From Akebia trifoliata (Eukaryota; Streptophyta; Magnoliopsida; Ranunculales; Lardizabalaceae), in the NCBI GenBank assembly GCA_017979445.1, contig CM030717.1, positions 18,029,288-18,093,287 on the forward strand: a DNA stretch of 64,000 nt, given 5' to 3'. Shown here in pieces: positions 1 through 11,683 of this stretch (within the stretch, counting starts at the first letter, position 1; every line of letters starts with the position of its first letter). Both the position numbers and the translations under genes were made by a program. The notes below the pieces were generated by a model, which worked only from the letters and a program-made list of their open reading frames with translations, was not told the DNA's origin and made no database searches.

Positions 1-679
1 AAACATTAAGGGTTTGCCAATTAAAAACGAGTTTCTACTAGGGGCACACCACCCCTAAAACCGATTTTAAAATGATGAATAGATGTTATTTGCTAATAGC
101 ACCCCTAACAAAATCTCCCTCCCTTTTTTTTATTTGTTTTTTTTTGCTTGTTGTCAACGGACAGCACAACTCGCATACTAAAAAAAACTGAACACATCTA
201 AATTTGTTTTTGTTTTTTAAAAAACTATTAAAAAAAACAAATCACATTCCTAAACATGAAAATATTTTTTTTTTGAAAAACATACTGTCCAAGGACAGAT
301 TAGACACGCCTAATTTTTTTTATTTTTTATTTAAGAAATAACTATTAAAAGACAAATCATACACCTAAAAAAAATGAGCATCACGATTCAACAAGCATTA
401 TTCCATCCTTAACTAATTTCCTTCAATCTTACATTATTTAGGATCGTTCCAAATGACCCTTGAATGAACCATATAAAATAACATACCAAAGCCAAATATT
501 CAAAGTCCAAACACATGATCAATAATTGAGCAAAAAAGAATGATAAAAACAAAAAGTAAATAGATAAACAAATAACTAAAAATAAAAATATTCTAAAGAA
601 AAACTAGGTCATTTTAGCATTGCTCCCATACTTGGGGTTTTTCAAGTTTGATCCTCAACATCCCCAGTGGAGTCGCCAC
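1..679 (-). mobile_element. Ogre-like copy D: start of 5' leader
   Basis: Non-coding leader of a minus-strand Ogre-like element that continues beyond the left edge. It follows the D 5' LTR in the element's sense direction. The part nearest the LTR (about 395-679) matches the leaders of copies A (47840-48119), B (52010-52269) and E (10030-10291), including the shared 'tttttcaagtttgatcctca' stretch. The first 370 bases hold T- and A-rich runs and a degenerate repeat around 'actgtcc..ggacag', resembling 51690-51960 in copy B. No coding region is visible. Confidence 0.75.
661..678 (-). other. primer-binding site of copy D (tRNA-Arg type)
   Basis: On the minus strand this reads TGGCGACTCCACTGGGGA, one base after the LTR terminus. 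The same motif is found in the same place in copy A. Ogre elements are known to use tRNA-Arg as reverse-transcription primer; the assignment here is by that precedent, not by alignment to a tRNA. Confidence 0.75.
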
Positions 680-2181
680 TGAAAGCGTCCTCGATCCGAG
701 GGGTGTGCAAATCCGCTTTTGATTTTTGAGGTTTGAGAGTCGCCACCTAGTTATTATGGTCTACGAATCAAATATTGACTCTAACAGATAAGATGCTAAT
801 CTACAAAGAGAACAGGTCCAGGGATCATGTTACGGAGTTGGAATGTGTTAGGCACCAACCCGCTCAACAAATGTCGGTCTCTACTATTTTTCCAAAAAAT
901 GATTACATTGCTAAAAGATCTGAAATAAAAAGATAAAATAAATAAAAAAGTAAAAAAGTATACCTAGATGATCCCAACGATTTGTTCCCTTAGTACTAGC
1001 GGGGAACGTCCTTATACGAGTTTATTTGCTTTTCCTCTATCACTGGATCTTCTTCAGATCTCCAAGTTGAGGTGTCTTCCTGTTAGATCTGAGTATTTTA
1101 TATATTTTTTTTAGGGTCTCTGAGTGTTTTCGAAGAGTTTCTAAGTGTTTTTTGAGTAAAAGCTGGGGTTTGAATGATTGGTAATGAGTTAGAACTTCAA
1201 AATTAGGGTTTGGAGAAGGCTAGGGAGACTTTTTGACTTACTTTTAGTAGGATTTATTTTGACCCGTGAAATTAGGTTATGGAAGCTCCTATTTATAGAT
1301 TTTTTGGAAGAATTAGGGTTTGACTAAGTCTCCTTTTAGATAAGGTGAATTAGGGTTTTGACTTAAGTCTTATTTGATTAACTAGGTTTCTTTAGATTAG
1401 GGTTTTGACTTAAGTCTTATTTTATTGACTAGACTTATTTTGATTAGGATTTTAATTCTTACACACAATTAAAGAATATATTTTTGATTTTTGGAAAATC
1501 ACCCTTAATTATATTTTAATTCTTCAGGCCCCCAGATGGAGGGGTATTTTATTAAGGTTTCACTTTACATTAATTAATTTTTTATTTATTAATTTCAAAA
1601 TTTGAAATTGTTAAAATTAAAAAATTATCGTTTTACCCCCAAAGAGGACTTTTGTGTTGAGAAGTCATTTTTCGATGTTTTGAAATATTTTGGAATCGAT
1701 TTTTCATAAGAAATTCAATGGATTATGGGTTTGTGTCATTTACAAATTTGTTGCATGAAACGATTGGGAATTCTATGAGGGGCATTTTCATAATTTTACT
1801 GAATTTGGTGAAAATTAGCGAAATGATTTATTTAGTTTCACTTTGTTATTTTATGTGTTCGAAAGGATTTTCCTAAGCGTAGTGTTGGCTCTAAGGATGT
1901 TATGATATTAGGGGTATTTTTATAATTTAGTCATTTTTTAGTGATTTTTATCGTAAAGCTTCTTTTTGTTTGTAAAATGATGATTTCTAGGTTTTTGGAG
2001 TTATATTTTCCTAGCGTAGTGTGGTTTCTACAGTTTTTTTAGTTTGAGATACCCCATCTAAATTTCTAAAACATATCTAGCAACAAAATAGAGCATTGGA
2101 ACATTCATCCATCATTGCGAATCGTCGCGATCGGGTTGACGAGTTGATTAATCAGGTGAGTGCAAAAATAGGGTGTCTATA
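680..2181 (-). repeat. 5' LTR of Ogre-like copy D
   Basis: A 1,502-bp LTR reading TGAAAGCGTCCTCGATCC to GGGTGTCTATA on the plus strand; the last bases are a mutated TCTACA. It shares the conserved order of blocks seen in every other copy: 'gtcgccacctagttatta' near the plus-strand start, T-rich blocks with 'ttagggttttgact', 'aaggattttcctaagcgta', and 'gggttgacgagttgattaatcagg' near the end. A minus-strand TATA box (TCTATAAATAGG) lies at 1288-1299. It is most like the C LTR. It inserted into the leader of copy E, and the candidate right target duplication is gaaat (2182-2186). The other end is outside the window. Confidence 0.85.
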
Positions 2182-2890
2182 GAAATATCGAATCCAAATG
2201 CACTATAAATCTATAGTGACCAAGAAGGTGAGAAAGGTTTGTCACGGGTCTACCTTTGATTAGGATAGAACTTTTGATTAGACAAATTAATTTGACCCTA
2301 AGATTGAATCTTTTTGGTATGAAATGGTTTAAATTTTTGAAAGTAAAACCAATTGGTTCAACCGGTTTGGTGCTGATCAGTTTGATCCATTTTTCGATTG
2401 GACCAATTGATTCAAATTGATCGACACATTTCACAGATTGTGTTGGACCGATACTGCTGATTTGGTTTGAATGGTCTGGACCGATCCACCCACTTACCTG
2501 TTGGTTGGATTAAATAGAGCAACCCAGGAACATTCATAATCGATTCAGGTCGTGACCTATCGAAAGGCTCCTAGATTCTAGGTTTACTACGTGCAATGCA
2601 ATTTGTCTAGCCACCCTCGTCCAAGTGCACCTATATACTTCTTGAGCGTACTCAATCAGACGGTACGTGGTGACTTGGTTCTATATACCGTATAGGTATT
2701 CAAAATGATAATCTAAGTCTCCAACCCAAATCTCTAAAGTCGAAAATACCTAGTTTAATCCCCAATTGTGAGGTGGTGCACGATGCTGAGCAAAGACACT
2801 CTTAAGTCATCTCTCGTCTAGAATAGAAGTCGTCTATTTTCCTAGTACACGAGGTACAGTGGGGCAGGATCTCGTCTAGGAACTGATTTT
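2182..2890 (-). mobile_element. Ogre-like copy E: leader, distal part
   Basis: Non-coding. From about 2530 it matches the leader of copy A at 45240-45580 and of copy B at 32760-33120, for example 'ctaggtttactacgtgcaat' versus 'ctaagcttactacgtgcaat'. The first 350 bases are AT-rich with degenerate repeats of 'ttggaccgat' type and no match I can place. The leader is cut at 2890 by element H and resumes at 7812. Confidence 0.7.
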
Positions 2891-4085
2891 TGATGAGACT
2901 ATCGTTATTCTTCTCACCGAAATTAATATTAATATTACTTTTACCTTACTTGTGGGGCAAGTAGGGGATCGAACCCAAGAGAAATGGGGAGTAGAGTTAA
3001 GCTAAGAAGATAAAATTTGAATTAACCAAAAGAAATTAAAACTATTTTTCTTTGTATTTTTTAACTTACCAAGAATATTTAAAGTTACTAGAAAATTAAC
3101 CAAAGTAAATGAAATTAAAAGCAAGTAAACTTATGAAATTAAAGCACCATTAGAGGTGGATCTACCTAGAACATGTTAATAAGCAATTCCTAGTCTCTAG
3201 CCTTTTTATAAGTCAATCGTAAGGGCTTGGTGTTAGCTCCTTAGATCAGAAAGTTTTGCAAATGAAATCAAATGAGGGAACATAAACAAAATAGAATTTT
3301 TTAAAAACTTCCTATTACCAATTATCTAGATTAAGCATACTTTATCTTGATCTAATCTAAGCATAAAGTATCTATATTAAGAATAAAAGGTGCAAAAAAT
3401 CTTAAAGAGAACTCATAAGCATTTTAAATAAAAGAAATGCATGAAATTAGAAACAACACAAGAACTTACTCTAGGCTTTTCCACTCTCCAATGGAGGGGA
3501 GCTGAGCCTGTCATTGCAAGAGAGGGAAGATAAGAGATGAAAGAACTTTTCTCCATTTCATGGAGAAACTTACAAATTCTTCTTCTTCAACTTCTTACAA
3601 GACTATTTCGCCAAAAGAAAATAACTAGAAGATAAAAATACAAAAAATAAGAGAATATGCTAAGAGCCTTAGATTAAAGGAGTCTTGGATAAGAGAACCA
3701 AGAGGGGTCCCTTTCTCTAGAGATTGAGACTCTATTTATAGAGAAAAATGTGTGTAGAACAGTCTAAAAGTAGCCTCCACTTTTTTTTGCACAAAAAGAC
3801 AAAAGAGGAGAATATGAGTTAAGGATTAGGGCATTCCAAAGTGGGTCCAAATACTTTTGCCTTGAGATTTTGATTCCAAAATATTTACTTTCTGTACAAA
3901 AAATATATGTAATTAGATTTATCTAGTAAATGAATTTATTTATGTATAATTAAGGCTAATTAACATGCAACATGGTGTTTCGAGGCTTATTATGATTATT
4001 ACCTTAATATAGAGAAATAGGGACAAAAATCAAGATAAATGTCCGAAAAATGTGTGTATAATTGAGTGTTTCGAAACACTCATCA
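2891..4085 (-). repeat. 3' LTR of element H
   Basis: 1,195 bp, starting TGATGAGACTATCGTTATTC and ending CTCATCA; the ends form a 7-bp inverted repeat. It aligns along its whole length with 6616-7811. A strong minus-strand TATA box lies near 3731-3742 (CTCTATAAATAGAG). A minus-strand GGGTTCGATCCCC, identical to the tRNA T-arm/B-box consensus, lies at 2967-2979. Confidence 0.85.
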
Positions 4086-4670
4086 CACCTCCAAACTTAT
4101 CTTTTTCTAATCCCTAGAAAATAAAACTACTACTTTCGTAAGCACCTTGACTGCATTTAGCGAATGCAGCAAGCGCTTGAACCGTTAAGTTACCCCTAGT
4201 GGATGAGTTTGACTCGTGAGGGTTTGTAGAGAATTTTCCTACAAAATTCCAACACTTTACAGAAATATCAAAATCAAAATCAAAGTATGTAAGGCGAATA
4301 TAATGATATTTCACAAATCAATCAAAAGTCATCTACATTTGAAAAAAGTTCTAACTTTTTATTCCTCATTTTAGAAAATTTCAAAGATAACTTGAGTGCT
4401 TGTGCGACTTTCTAATTTTTTTTCGGTTAGATCAGTAGTGGTCGAAATTGGTGTGACTAACAAATTAGAGTTTATCTTTGGTTCTTCCTGAACAACAGTT
4501 TCCTTTGATGGTGGATCAGTTTTCTTAACCAAATTTGTACAATTGGTTGGCTCATTGGTAATTTGAAATATTGGTTGGCTCTTGGGGGTTATCTCATTTC
4601 AAAATTGACCATTTTCTCTTTTTTCTAAGGGCACAGTAAGCTGACTTAGTTAGACTTCCATCATTGCTTC
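4086..4670 (-). other. element H interior, 3' non-coding part
   Basis: Lies between the end of the gag-like reading frame and the 3' LTR. The minus-strand sequence AAGTTTGGAGGTG just before the LTR start is a plausible polypurine tract. Short open frames here (for example 4114-4314) have no recognisable domain. Confidence 0.45.
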
Positions 4671-5434
4671 GGTGGAACTGTAACCTCATTGGTTTGAATT
4701 TAAACTTCAATTGAGATGGGGTTATCAATTATTGATGGACAATCATCGAAATCTTCAAAAGAATAGAACTGGTTACTAAGGTTATTTTGAAAGAATGGTG
4801 GATTTTCTAGGATGGAGATATCCTCATTTTTGAATTTATCAAAATTTTCTTCTTCTAAAGATAGTGCTAGGTGACTCAATTGAGTTCTTATGCTGGCTAA
4901 GGCTTGACCTATGTCCTGTTGTTGTTGATGGAGTTGTTGTTGTTGGATGAACTGTTGTTATTGGATGAACTGTTGTTGTTGACTTAATAACTAAGTCATC
5001 AAGGACTCTAATGATGAAGTTGGATTAGAGGACAAAAATGAGTCATTGAATGTTGACTCTGGCTCTACAGCTTTATATTCAGATAAATGTAGAGAATCAT
5101 AGGATTGGTGGGGAATTATGGTTGGATTCATCATCGAGGTGTCGTGCATATAAAAATCTTCATGGTTACCAAAATGACTACCTTGAGTGAACTCGTTCTG
5201 ACACAATATGGTATCCAAAGGAAACCAATTATCTATGTGGTATAGTTGGTCGAATGAACTAGGTGTCGGCATCCAATAAAATTTTTGAGAATGATGCATA
5301 TTGGTTTGCGTAGCACGAAACATGGGTAGACTCGGACAACACTCGGGAGGATGATTATAATTATCACATAGGACGTATGGGATCCAAGATTCTCTAGTAA
5401 ACTTCATGACAATGCAAATCACACAGTCGATCAA
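4670..5434 (-). pseudogene. gag-like ORF of element H, broken by three stops
   Basis: One frame runs from a Met at 5434 for 147 residues to a stop at 4991-4993. It then continues past further stops at 4958-4960 and 4700-4702. The first part is rich in aromatic and acidic residues. The second starts with a glutamine-rich tract of repeated FIQQQQ-type units, then an acidic region with SLEEEN and YSFEDFDD. All three stops sit where Gln would fit the context (for instance FIQ*QQFIQ), consistent with CAA/CAG to TAA/TAG changes. It has no zinc knuckle and no clear Pfam-like gag signature, so the gag-like assignment rests on position only. It may instead encode a protein specific to non-autonomous elements. 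Confidence 0.45.
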
Positions 5435-6591
5435 ACAATCATTAAAAGACTGGACCTAGATAGGTTGCCTATAGCTAGACAACTCCTTACTGGGTAGAAA
5501 TAGTGCAACTAGCCTTCCAACTTGGTTCTATGAAGTCAATTTTGAATCATTCGGGTCTCCAGATCAGATGTGACGCACAATGCACAAGTAAGGACACTCT
5601 TAAATCACCTTCCTTTCTTGAATAGACTGAGTCTATCCCCTCAAAGGACAAGATCTTACTAGATACAAGAGATGACCAAGAAGCGCAATTGGCACAACTT
5701 GAAGCGGAATTTCTCCTATTGAGCTCGTGGGCCCTATAGTCAAGTTTAATTGATGTTATTTAATTTGATTTTATGACTAATGAGTTGATTATCCTAATTA
5801 GAGCAAGGAATTGATAATGACTTACAATCCTTATCGTATCATTCCATCCCTAGGAGAGGGGTGCTCTTTACTATTTAATTAACTATTCCAAGTGTGTGCA
5901 AATTGAAAAAATAACACACAAAGACAAGAAGTAATTCACTAGCATAAAGAGGCGTGGGTGTTTTGGGATTATCTCCCGTGCTAGAAGGGGTGAAGGCGGT
6001 TTGAGTCAACTTAAGCCACCAATTTCAATTTTGGTGTGCGAGCCCAAAGAGCCGTGACGGTATTGTCCACCCGTCGTCCTTCCTTAGTCTATTACAATCC
6101 AAGCCTTATTGGATGATTAAAAACATTACAAGGAATCTTATACAAGAGTTTCTAAAACAAAAAAAAAATAAACCTAACTAAATATTAAAGGAAATTGAAA
6201 GAAAAGAAGAAAAAAATATTCACCTACAAGGAGCAAAACAGTAACATTAACAGAAATGATAGTAAACGGACTCAAAAATAGAATCTGACTTACCAAAATC
6301 TTGCTGATTTTTGTCACATTTTATAGAAAATTTCGGTCTACCCCAAATCGATATACTATAATAGTTAATCGGAGATCGGAGCAGAAAGTTATAGTCAGTT
6401 TAAGTTCTGTTGTCTAGGGTGAAAAAGAAAATAGGAATGACTTTTTTTTCAATGTTTTTTCTTCTTTCTTCTCTCTTAAAACCTCAAGAACACTTGAACT
6501 TACAGAAAGAAATCAAAAGAAAAAAATAAAATAAAATAAAAATGAAATAAATGAATTTTAAATCAAAACTTACCACTACTACCTTTACCTT
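5435..6591 (-). other. element H leader
   Basis: Non-coding leader between the primer site and the gag-like frame. About 5570-5720 resembles the Ogre leader of the host copy E (2770-2890), sharing 'aaggacactcttaaatcacc', a 'tctatccc' block and 'accaagaagcgcaattgg'. The remainder is AT-rich with no feature I recognise. Confidence 0.5.
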
Positions 6592-6609
6592 TCCCCGGCA
6601 ACGACGCCA
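6592..6609 (-). other. primer-binding site of element H (tRNA-Asp type)
   Basis: The minus strand reads TGGCGTCGTTGCCGGGGA, six bases inside the 5' LTR. It is complementary, apart from one base, to the 3' end of plant tRNA-Asp as I know it (...CCCCGGCAACGGCGCCA). It fixes the element's orientation. Confidence 0.8.
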
Positions 6610-6615
6610 AAATTC

Positions 6616-7811
6616 TGATGAGACTATCATTATTCTTCTCACCGGAGTTAATATTAATCTTACTTTTACCTTACTTGTGGGGCAAGTAGGGGATCGAATC
6701 CAAGAGAAAGGGGGAGTAGAGTTAAGCTAAAAGGATAAAATTTGAATTAATAAAAAAAAATTAAAATTATTTTTCTTTGTATTTTTTAACTTACTAAGAA
6801 GATTTAAAGTTGCTAGAAAATTAACCAAAGTAAATGAAATTAAAAAGAAGTAAACTTATGAAATTAAAGCACCATTAGAGGTGAATCTACATACAATATA
6901 TTGATGAGAAATTCCTAATCTCTAGCCTTTTTATAACTCAATCGTAAAGACTTGGTGTTAGCTCCTTAGATCGAAAAGTTTTGCAAATGAAATCTGATGA
7001 GGGAACATAAATAAAGTAGAATTCTTTAAAAACTTCCTACTACCAATTATCTAGATTAAGCATACTTTATCTTGATCTAATCTAACATAAAGTATCTATA
7101 TTAAGAATAAAAGGTGCAAAAAATCTTAAAGAGAACTCATAAGCATTTTAAATAAAAGAAAGACATGAAATTAGAAACAACACAAGAACTTGCTCTAGAC
7201 TTTTTCACTCTCCATTGGAGTGGAGCATAGCCTAATGTCATTGCAAGAGAAGGAAGATAAGAGATGAAAGAACTTTTTTTCATTTCATGGAGAAACTTAC
7301 AAATTCTTCTTTTTCTACTTCTTATAAGACTATTAGGCCAAAAGAAAATAACTAGAAGACAAACATACAAAAAATAAGAGAATAGGCTAAGAACCTTAGA
7401 TTAAAGAAGTCTTGGATAAGATAACCAAGAGGGGTCCCTTTCTCTAGAGATTGAGACTTTATTTATAGAGAAAAATGTGTGTAGAACAGTCTAAAAGTAG
7501 CCTCCACTTTTTTTTGCACAAAAAGATAAAAGAGGAGAACATGAGTTAAGGATTAGGGCATTCCAAAGTGGGTCCAAATGCTTTTGCCTTGAGATTTTTA
7601 TTCCAAAATATTTTTTTTTTGTACAAAAAATACATGTAATTAGATTTATCTAGTAAATGAATTTATTTATGTATAATTAAGTCTAATTAACATGCAACAT
7701 GATGTTTCGAGGCTTATTATGATTATTACCTTAATACGGAGAAATAAGGACAAAAATCAAGATAAATGTCCAAAAAATGTGCGTATAATTGAGTGTTTCG
7801 AGACACTCTCA
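6616..7811 (-). repeat. 5' LTR of element H
   Basis: Direct repeat of 2891-4085 with scattered differences and small indels. The terminal CTCATCA has become CTCTCA. A minus-strand TATA box lies around 7459-7470. The B-box-like motif of the other LTR is mutated here (gatcgaatcc on the plus strand). Confidence 0.85.
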
Positions 7812-10291
7812 ATTTTGACCAAGAAGAGCAATTGGTGTAACTTAGATTAGTTTTGTTTAATGAGCTCGGTGGACCTAGGGTCAAGTCTAATCAAAGTCTA
7901 GGGTTGTAGCTTTCATAAATGGTTAAGCATCCCATAAAGGGACCGACCACGTATTAGTACTACATTGGCAATCAGGACATCTTACTTTGTGGTTTATAAT
8001 AGGACAAAGGCTCAGGTCGTTCCAGCATAGGTGCATCGATATACCTTTTAGGGTCACCTGATCGAACAAAATTGATGTCCTAGTTTTATATACCATAAAG
8101 GTACATGACTGGAGTTGTGATTTTATGAAGAACGTTGCGTATCATGAGGAGATCGGGCCACGCACTAGTACAACGTTGACTATAAGGGACATGCAAGCGT
8201 GCAATGCAATGTAATATAAATGAGTTAGAGCTGTGTGCAAAATAGGGTGGGGTGTGTCCGGGACATTTTTCAAATAAATGGGCCCATGGATTAGATCTAA
8301 CCATCAAACCATCAACATATGAATGCCACATAAATATTAATCAGAGAATACAAAATTCATAGCATCGAAATCAAGATCAAGGTATGCGCATCAAAATGTT
8401 TAACAATCAGGATCATGCCATATCAAATAGGCAAAATATTACAGCACAAAAAATAATCAATCATCGACCAATCAGTGAAATAGGTACAAGGAAAACTCAT
8501 TTTTTTATAGTCCAATCAAAGATCGTTTTGGACAACCCAAAATGATTCGAGATTTCAAAGAATACTGAATTAATGATAGAATGATAGTTGTTGAGATAAG
8601 GAGTGATGACTCTTTTTTTTCATAAAAGAAAGAAAAAAAATTTTTACCACGTGACGAAGTCAATGACCTTATCCCTTTGGGTTCCAAACATTGATTGGTT
8701 AAGTTAAAAAAAAAACGTGATCCAACTTGTAGGACAACAAACTTGTACACATTTTTTTAAAAGGATGTGGGTCCCAACCTATGGATTTTTGGGTAACAAC
8801 TAACAAGTAAAAACTTGTTATAGTAAGGTAGTTTTTTTTATCAAAATATAATAGCAAAGTCTGCCACGTAAGTAACCCCTTTTTTATATAAAAGATGTGG
8901 GTCTCTGTTTCATCTTTAGACATGGGCCCCATCTAAAGTTTGCTGCAAATAAAGAATCATGATAATTGGGATATATCACGTACACACCTCACAGCTTTCC
9001 CCCCTTTCTTTGTTGCCACTGCCAACACACCACCACTCTTTTCGTCATGACCCAAGTAGCCACAAGACCTCAGACTTCTTTCCTATCTCATTTTTATTTA
9101 AATCACTTTCGTACTCACCATAGAATATGACTAAATTACAGAAAAAAAGCTTAAGCAAATCACAAACAGAAAGTGAATTTTTTAGAACTAGCAAAAGATA
9201 TAAAATAAAAAATGATCTTGTGCCATCGCCAACGAAAACTCCAGCATCATATAGAAATGGATTTGTTTGCAAAATCAATGGATGCACATCACCAAGGACA
9301 GAGAGGAACCGTGGAGGTGGATGAGAAACAAACCCAAAGCATACATGTACCCTCCTTTCAATTTTAATTTCATCTTCTGATCGGGCCAGACCTGATCTCC
9401 AGGTCCCACCCAAAAATACATGCTGTTAGTAAACCAGACCTCATCATAGCTAACAGATAGAGAGAGAATCTCTGCTGAAAGAAAATAAATGCATTTCCAT
9501 GGTGACTCCTTAAATTTCTTAATCTTCTTTTATTTATTTTCTGTCTCAACAGCCAGAATTTGATCCCTCTTCCCAAAAATGAATCGCCTTGCTCATTTCT
9601 TGAAGACCAATCTATCGAGAAAGAATCGAATGGAGGGGAAGAACAACGAAATCTTGGTACTCTGGGTAAGATTCTTGAGACCAATCGATGGGTCCCTTAA
9701 AATCAATCAAACCCATGTTCTGATTTTTCGAAGAATCTCCAGAAACATTAAATAGAAACTCATAAATGCTAGAGACCGATCACTCTCTCAAATTGCCAAG
9801 GAACAGATTGAAACTAAAACGTAATTCTTTGAAAAAGAATCTTTGAGTCAGAATTAAGAGCGACAAGTAGCAAAATTTTATTTTTTTTAAATTCTTTTCT
9901 TTGATTTCCCTTCATAACGCACAGATGTGAAGAATTTTTTTTATTATCAACACACCATGTACAGCAACACCGGTTAAAAAATTTATTTTTAAATAAAAAT
10001 TCATGGCTCCTCATCTTAACCACCATCATTCCATCTTTATTTCATTAAACTTTTTGAAATCTTGAATTATTTAGGATCATCAAAAGTGACCGTCGATTTG
10101 ATCATAAATAAATCAAAAATACAATACCCAAAATCCAATCAATTGATCCATAATCAAGCCAAAATATTAAAAAAAAAATGAATAACTAAACAAATAAACA
10201 AAATAAAAAATAACTTGGTTGATTTGGCAATGCACCAAAATTTGGGACTTTTCAAGTTTGATCCTCAAAACTATTCCCAATGGAGTCACTA
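7812..10291 (-). mobile_element. Ogre-like copy E: leader, proximal part
   Basis: Non-coding leader of copy E continuing after H. 7812-8330 matches copy A at 45590-46030 and copy B at 33130-33417 plus 49687-49830, including 'gtagctttcataaatggtt', 'accgaccacgta' and 'aaatagggtggggtgtg'. 8495-8600 matches 50375-50480 in B. About 8600-10020 is specific to this copy. 10030-10291 returns to the conserved block seen next to the primer site in A, B and D. Minus-strand open frames at 9045-9413 and 9370-9684 have no recognisable domain and I do not call them genes. Confidence 0.75.
10275..10291 (-). other. decayed primer-binding site of copy E
   Basis: The plus strand 'cccaatggagtcactat' occupies the place of the intact 'ccccagtggagtcgccac' in copies A and D, directly before the LTR start. 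It is recognisable but has several substitutions. Confidence 0.6.
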
Positions 10292-10292
10292 T

Positions 10293-11640
10293 TGAAAGTG
10301 CCCTCGATCGGCAAGTGTGGATCCACTTTTTAGAGTTTTAGAAGTCACCACCTAGTTTTACGGTCTAGAACCGAAACATACTTTAAATAGATAAAAGGTA
10401 CTAATCTACGAAAATAATGGGTCTAGAGATTACGTTATGGGATTGAAAGGTGTTAGACACCAATCCCACCCGACAAACGCCGGTCTATATTTTTTCAAAA
10501 AAATTACATTGCAAAAATAACGACATAAAAATAAAAATAAAAATACCTTAGTTACCTAGGTGATTGCGACGGTCGATTCTCTCAGAACTGTCGGAGAGCG
10601 TTCCTCATATGAGTTTTCCTACTTTTGTCTCTGTTACTAGATCCACTTCTAATATATGAAATTAGGTATTCTCCACCTAGATCTGAATATTTTCTAGCTT
10701 TTCTAGGTAAATTTCAGGTAAAAAATCATGGTTTGGGTGTTAGGTAAGGACTTGAGGCTTCAGATTTAGGATTTTGGGAAAGTTGGGTAGAATTTTTGGC
10801 CTCTCATTCTTATGATTTTTCTTGACCTGCGAATTTAAATTGTGGAAGCTCTTTTTTATAGAGCTTTTTAGGAAATTAGGATTTGAGATTAGGGTTTAAT
10901 TAGGTTTTATCATGTAGGCCCCAGTTTAATAAATGGGCCACCATTTAAAATTTGACCCGTGGGTTTAATTAATTGATTTTATTTATTCAAAATTTTAATT
11001 TAATTTATTAAAATTTCACTTTACGTTAATTAATGTTTTCATTATTAATTTCAAAATCTTGAATTTTTAGGGTTGGAAAATTATCATTTTTCCCTCAAAG
11101 AGGACTTTTACTTTTACGATGAGAGGTTATTTTTTGATATTTTAGAATGTTTTAAAATAGTTTTTCGTAAGGAATACAATGAGGGTATCAGCTTTTGTTA
11201 CTTATGGGTTTTAGGCATGAAATGATCGTTAAACCCAATGAGGGTATTTTCGTAATTTTGTCTAATATTATAAAAATTGGAGAAACAGTTTATTTGATTT
11301 TAATTTGTGATTTAATGTGTTCGAAAGGATTTTCCTTAGAGTAATGTCAGCTCCAAGGATGTTTTGATGTTTAAGGGTATTTTGATAATTTGGTCATTTT
11401 TTTGTGATTTTTCTCGTAAAGCTTATTTTTATCTCAAAATGATGATTTTTATGTTTTGAGTCATATTTTTCTAGCGAAGTAAAGCTTCTAAAGTTTGCTT
11501 GTTTGAAATATCTCATCCGAATTTTTGAAACACATATAGTAACAACAAAAAATATTAGAATATCCATCCATCATTGGGAACCGTCGCAATCGGGTTGACG
11601 AGTTGATTAATTAGGCGAGTACAAAAATGGATTTTCTACA
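10293..11640 (-). repeat. 5' LTR of Ogre-like copy E
   Basis: 1,348-bp LTR from TGAAAGTGCCCTCGATCG to TTTTCTACA. It is the most diverged and among the shortest of the family here, consistent with being the oldest, and it hosts both H and D in its leader. The conserved blocks 'aaggattttccttagagta' and 'cgggttgacgagttgattaat' are present. Confidence 0.8.
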
Positions 11641-11683
11641 CTAGATGATCAATTGTGAGAGTGCAAAAATGATGTGTCTACAA
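11641..11683 (-). repeat. second LTR terminus beside copy E
   Basis: 43 bp ending 'gagtgcaaaaatgatgtgtctaca', a second version of the LTR edge already completed at 11640. It is probably the stub of another Ogre-like LTR into which E inserted, or a local duplication. Confidence 0.5.

Larger units (their letters stand above)
2886..7816 (-). mobile_element. Element H: compact non-autonomous LTR retrotransposon
   Basis: Complete 4.9-kb element: two LTRs of about 1.2 kb (2891-4085 and 6616-7811) around a 2.5-kb interior. Target duplication atttt flanks it (2886-2890 and 7812-7816). The LTR termini are TGATGAG and CTCATCA (the right copy has decayed to CTCTCA). The primer site next to 6616 shows the element is on the minus strand. 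The interior has no protease, RT, RNase H or integrase, only a broken gag-like ORF. It therefore would have needed proteins from another element. A tRNA-Asp-type primer site is typical of the Athila/Calypso group, so an Athila-related non-autonomous element is my best guess. Confidence 0.85.

Noticed and set aside
2960..2985. Possible tRNA gene suggested by a perfect B-box
   Set aside because: No acceptor, D or anticodon arm can be formed at proper distances, and the motif sits inside an LTR present twice.
9045..9684. Two minus-strand ORFs of 122 and 104 codons in the E leader
   Set aside because: No recognisable domain, biased composition, and absent from the leaders of A and B.
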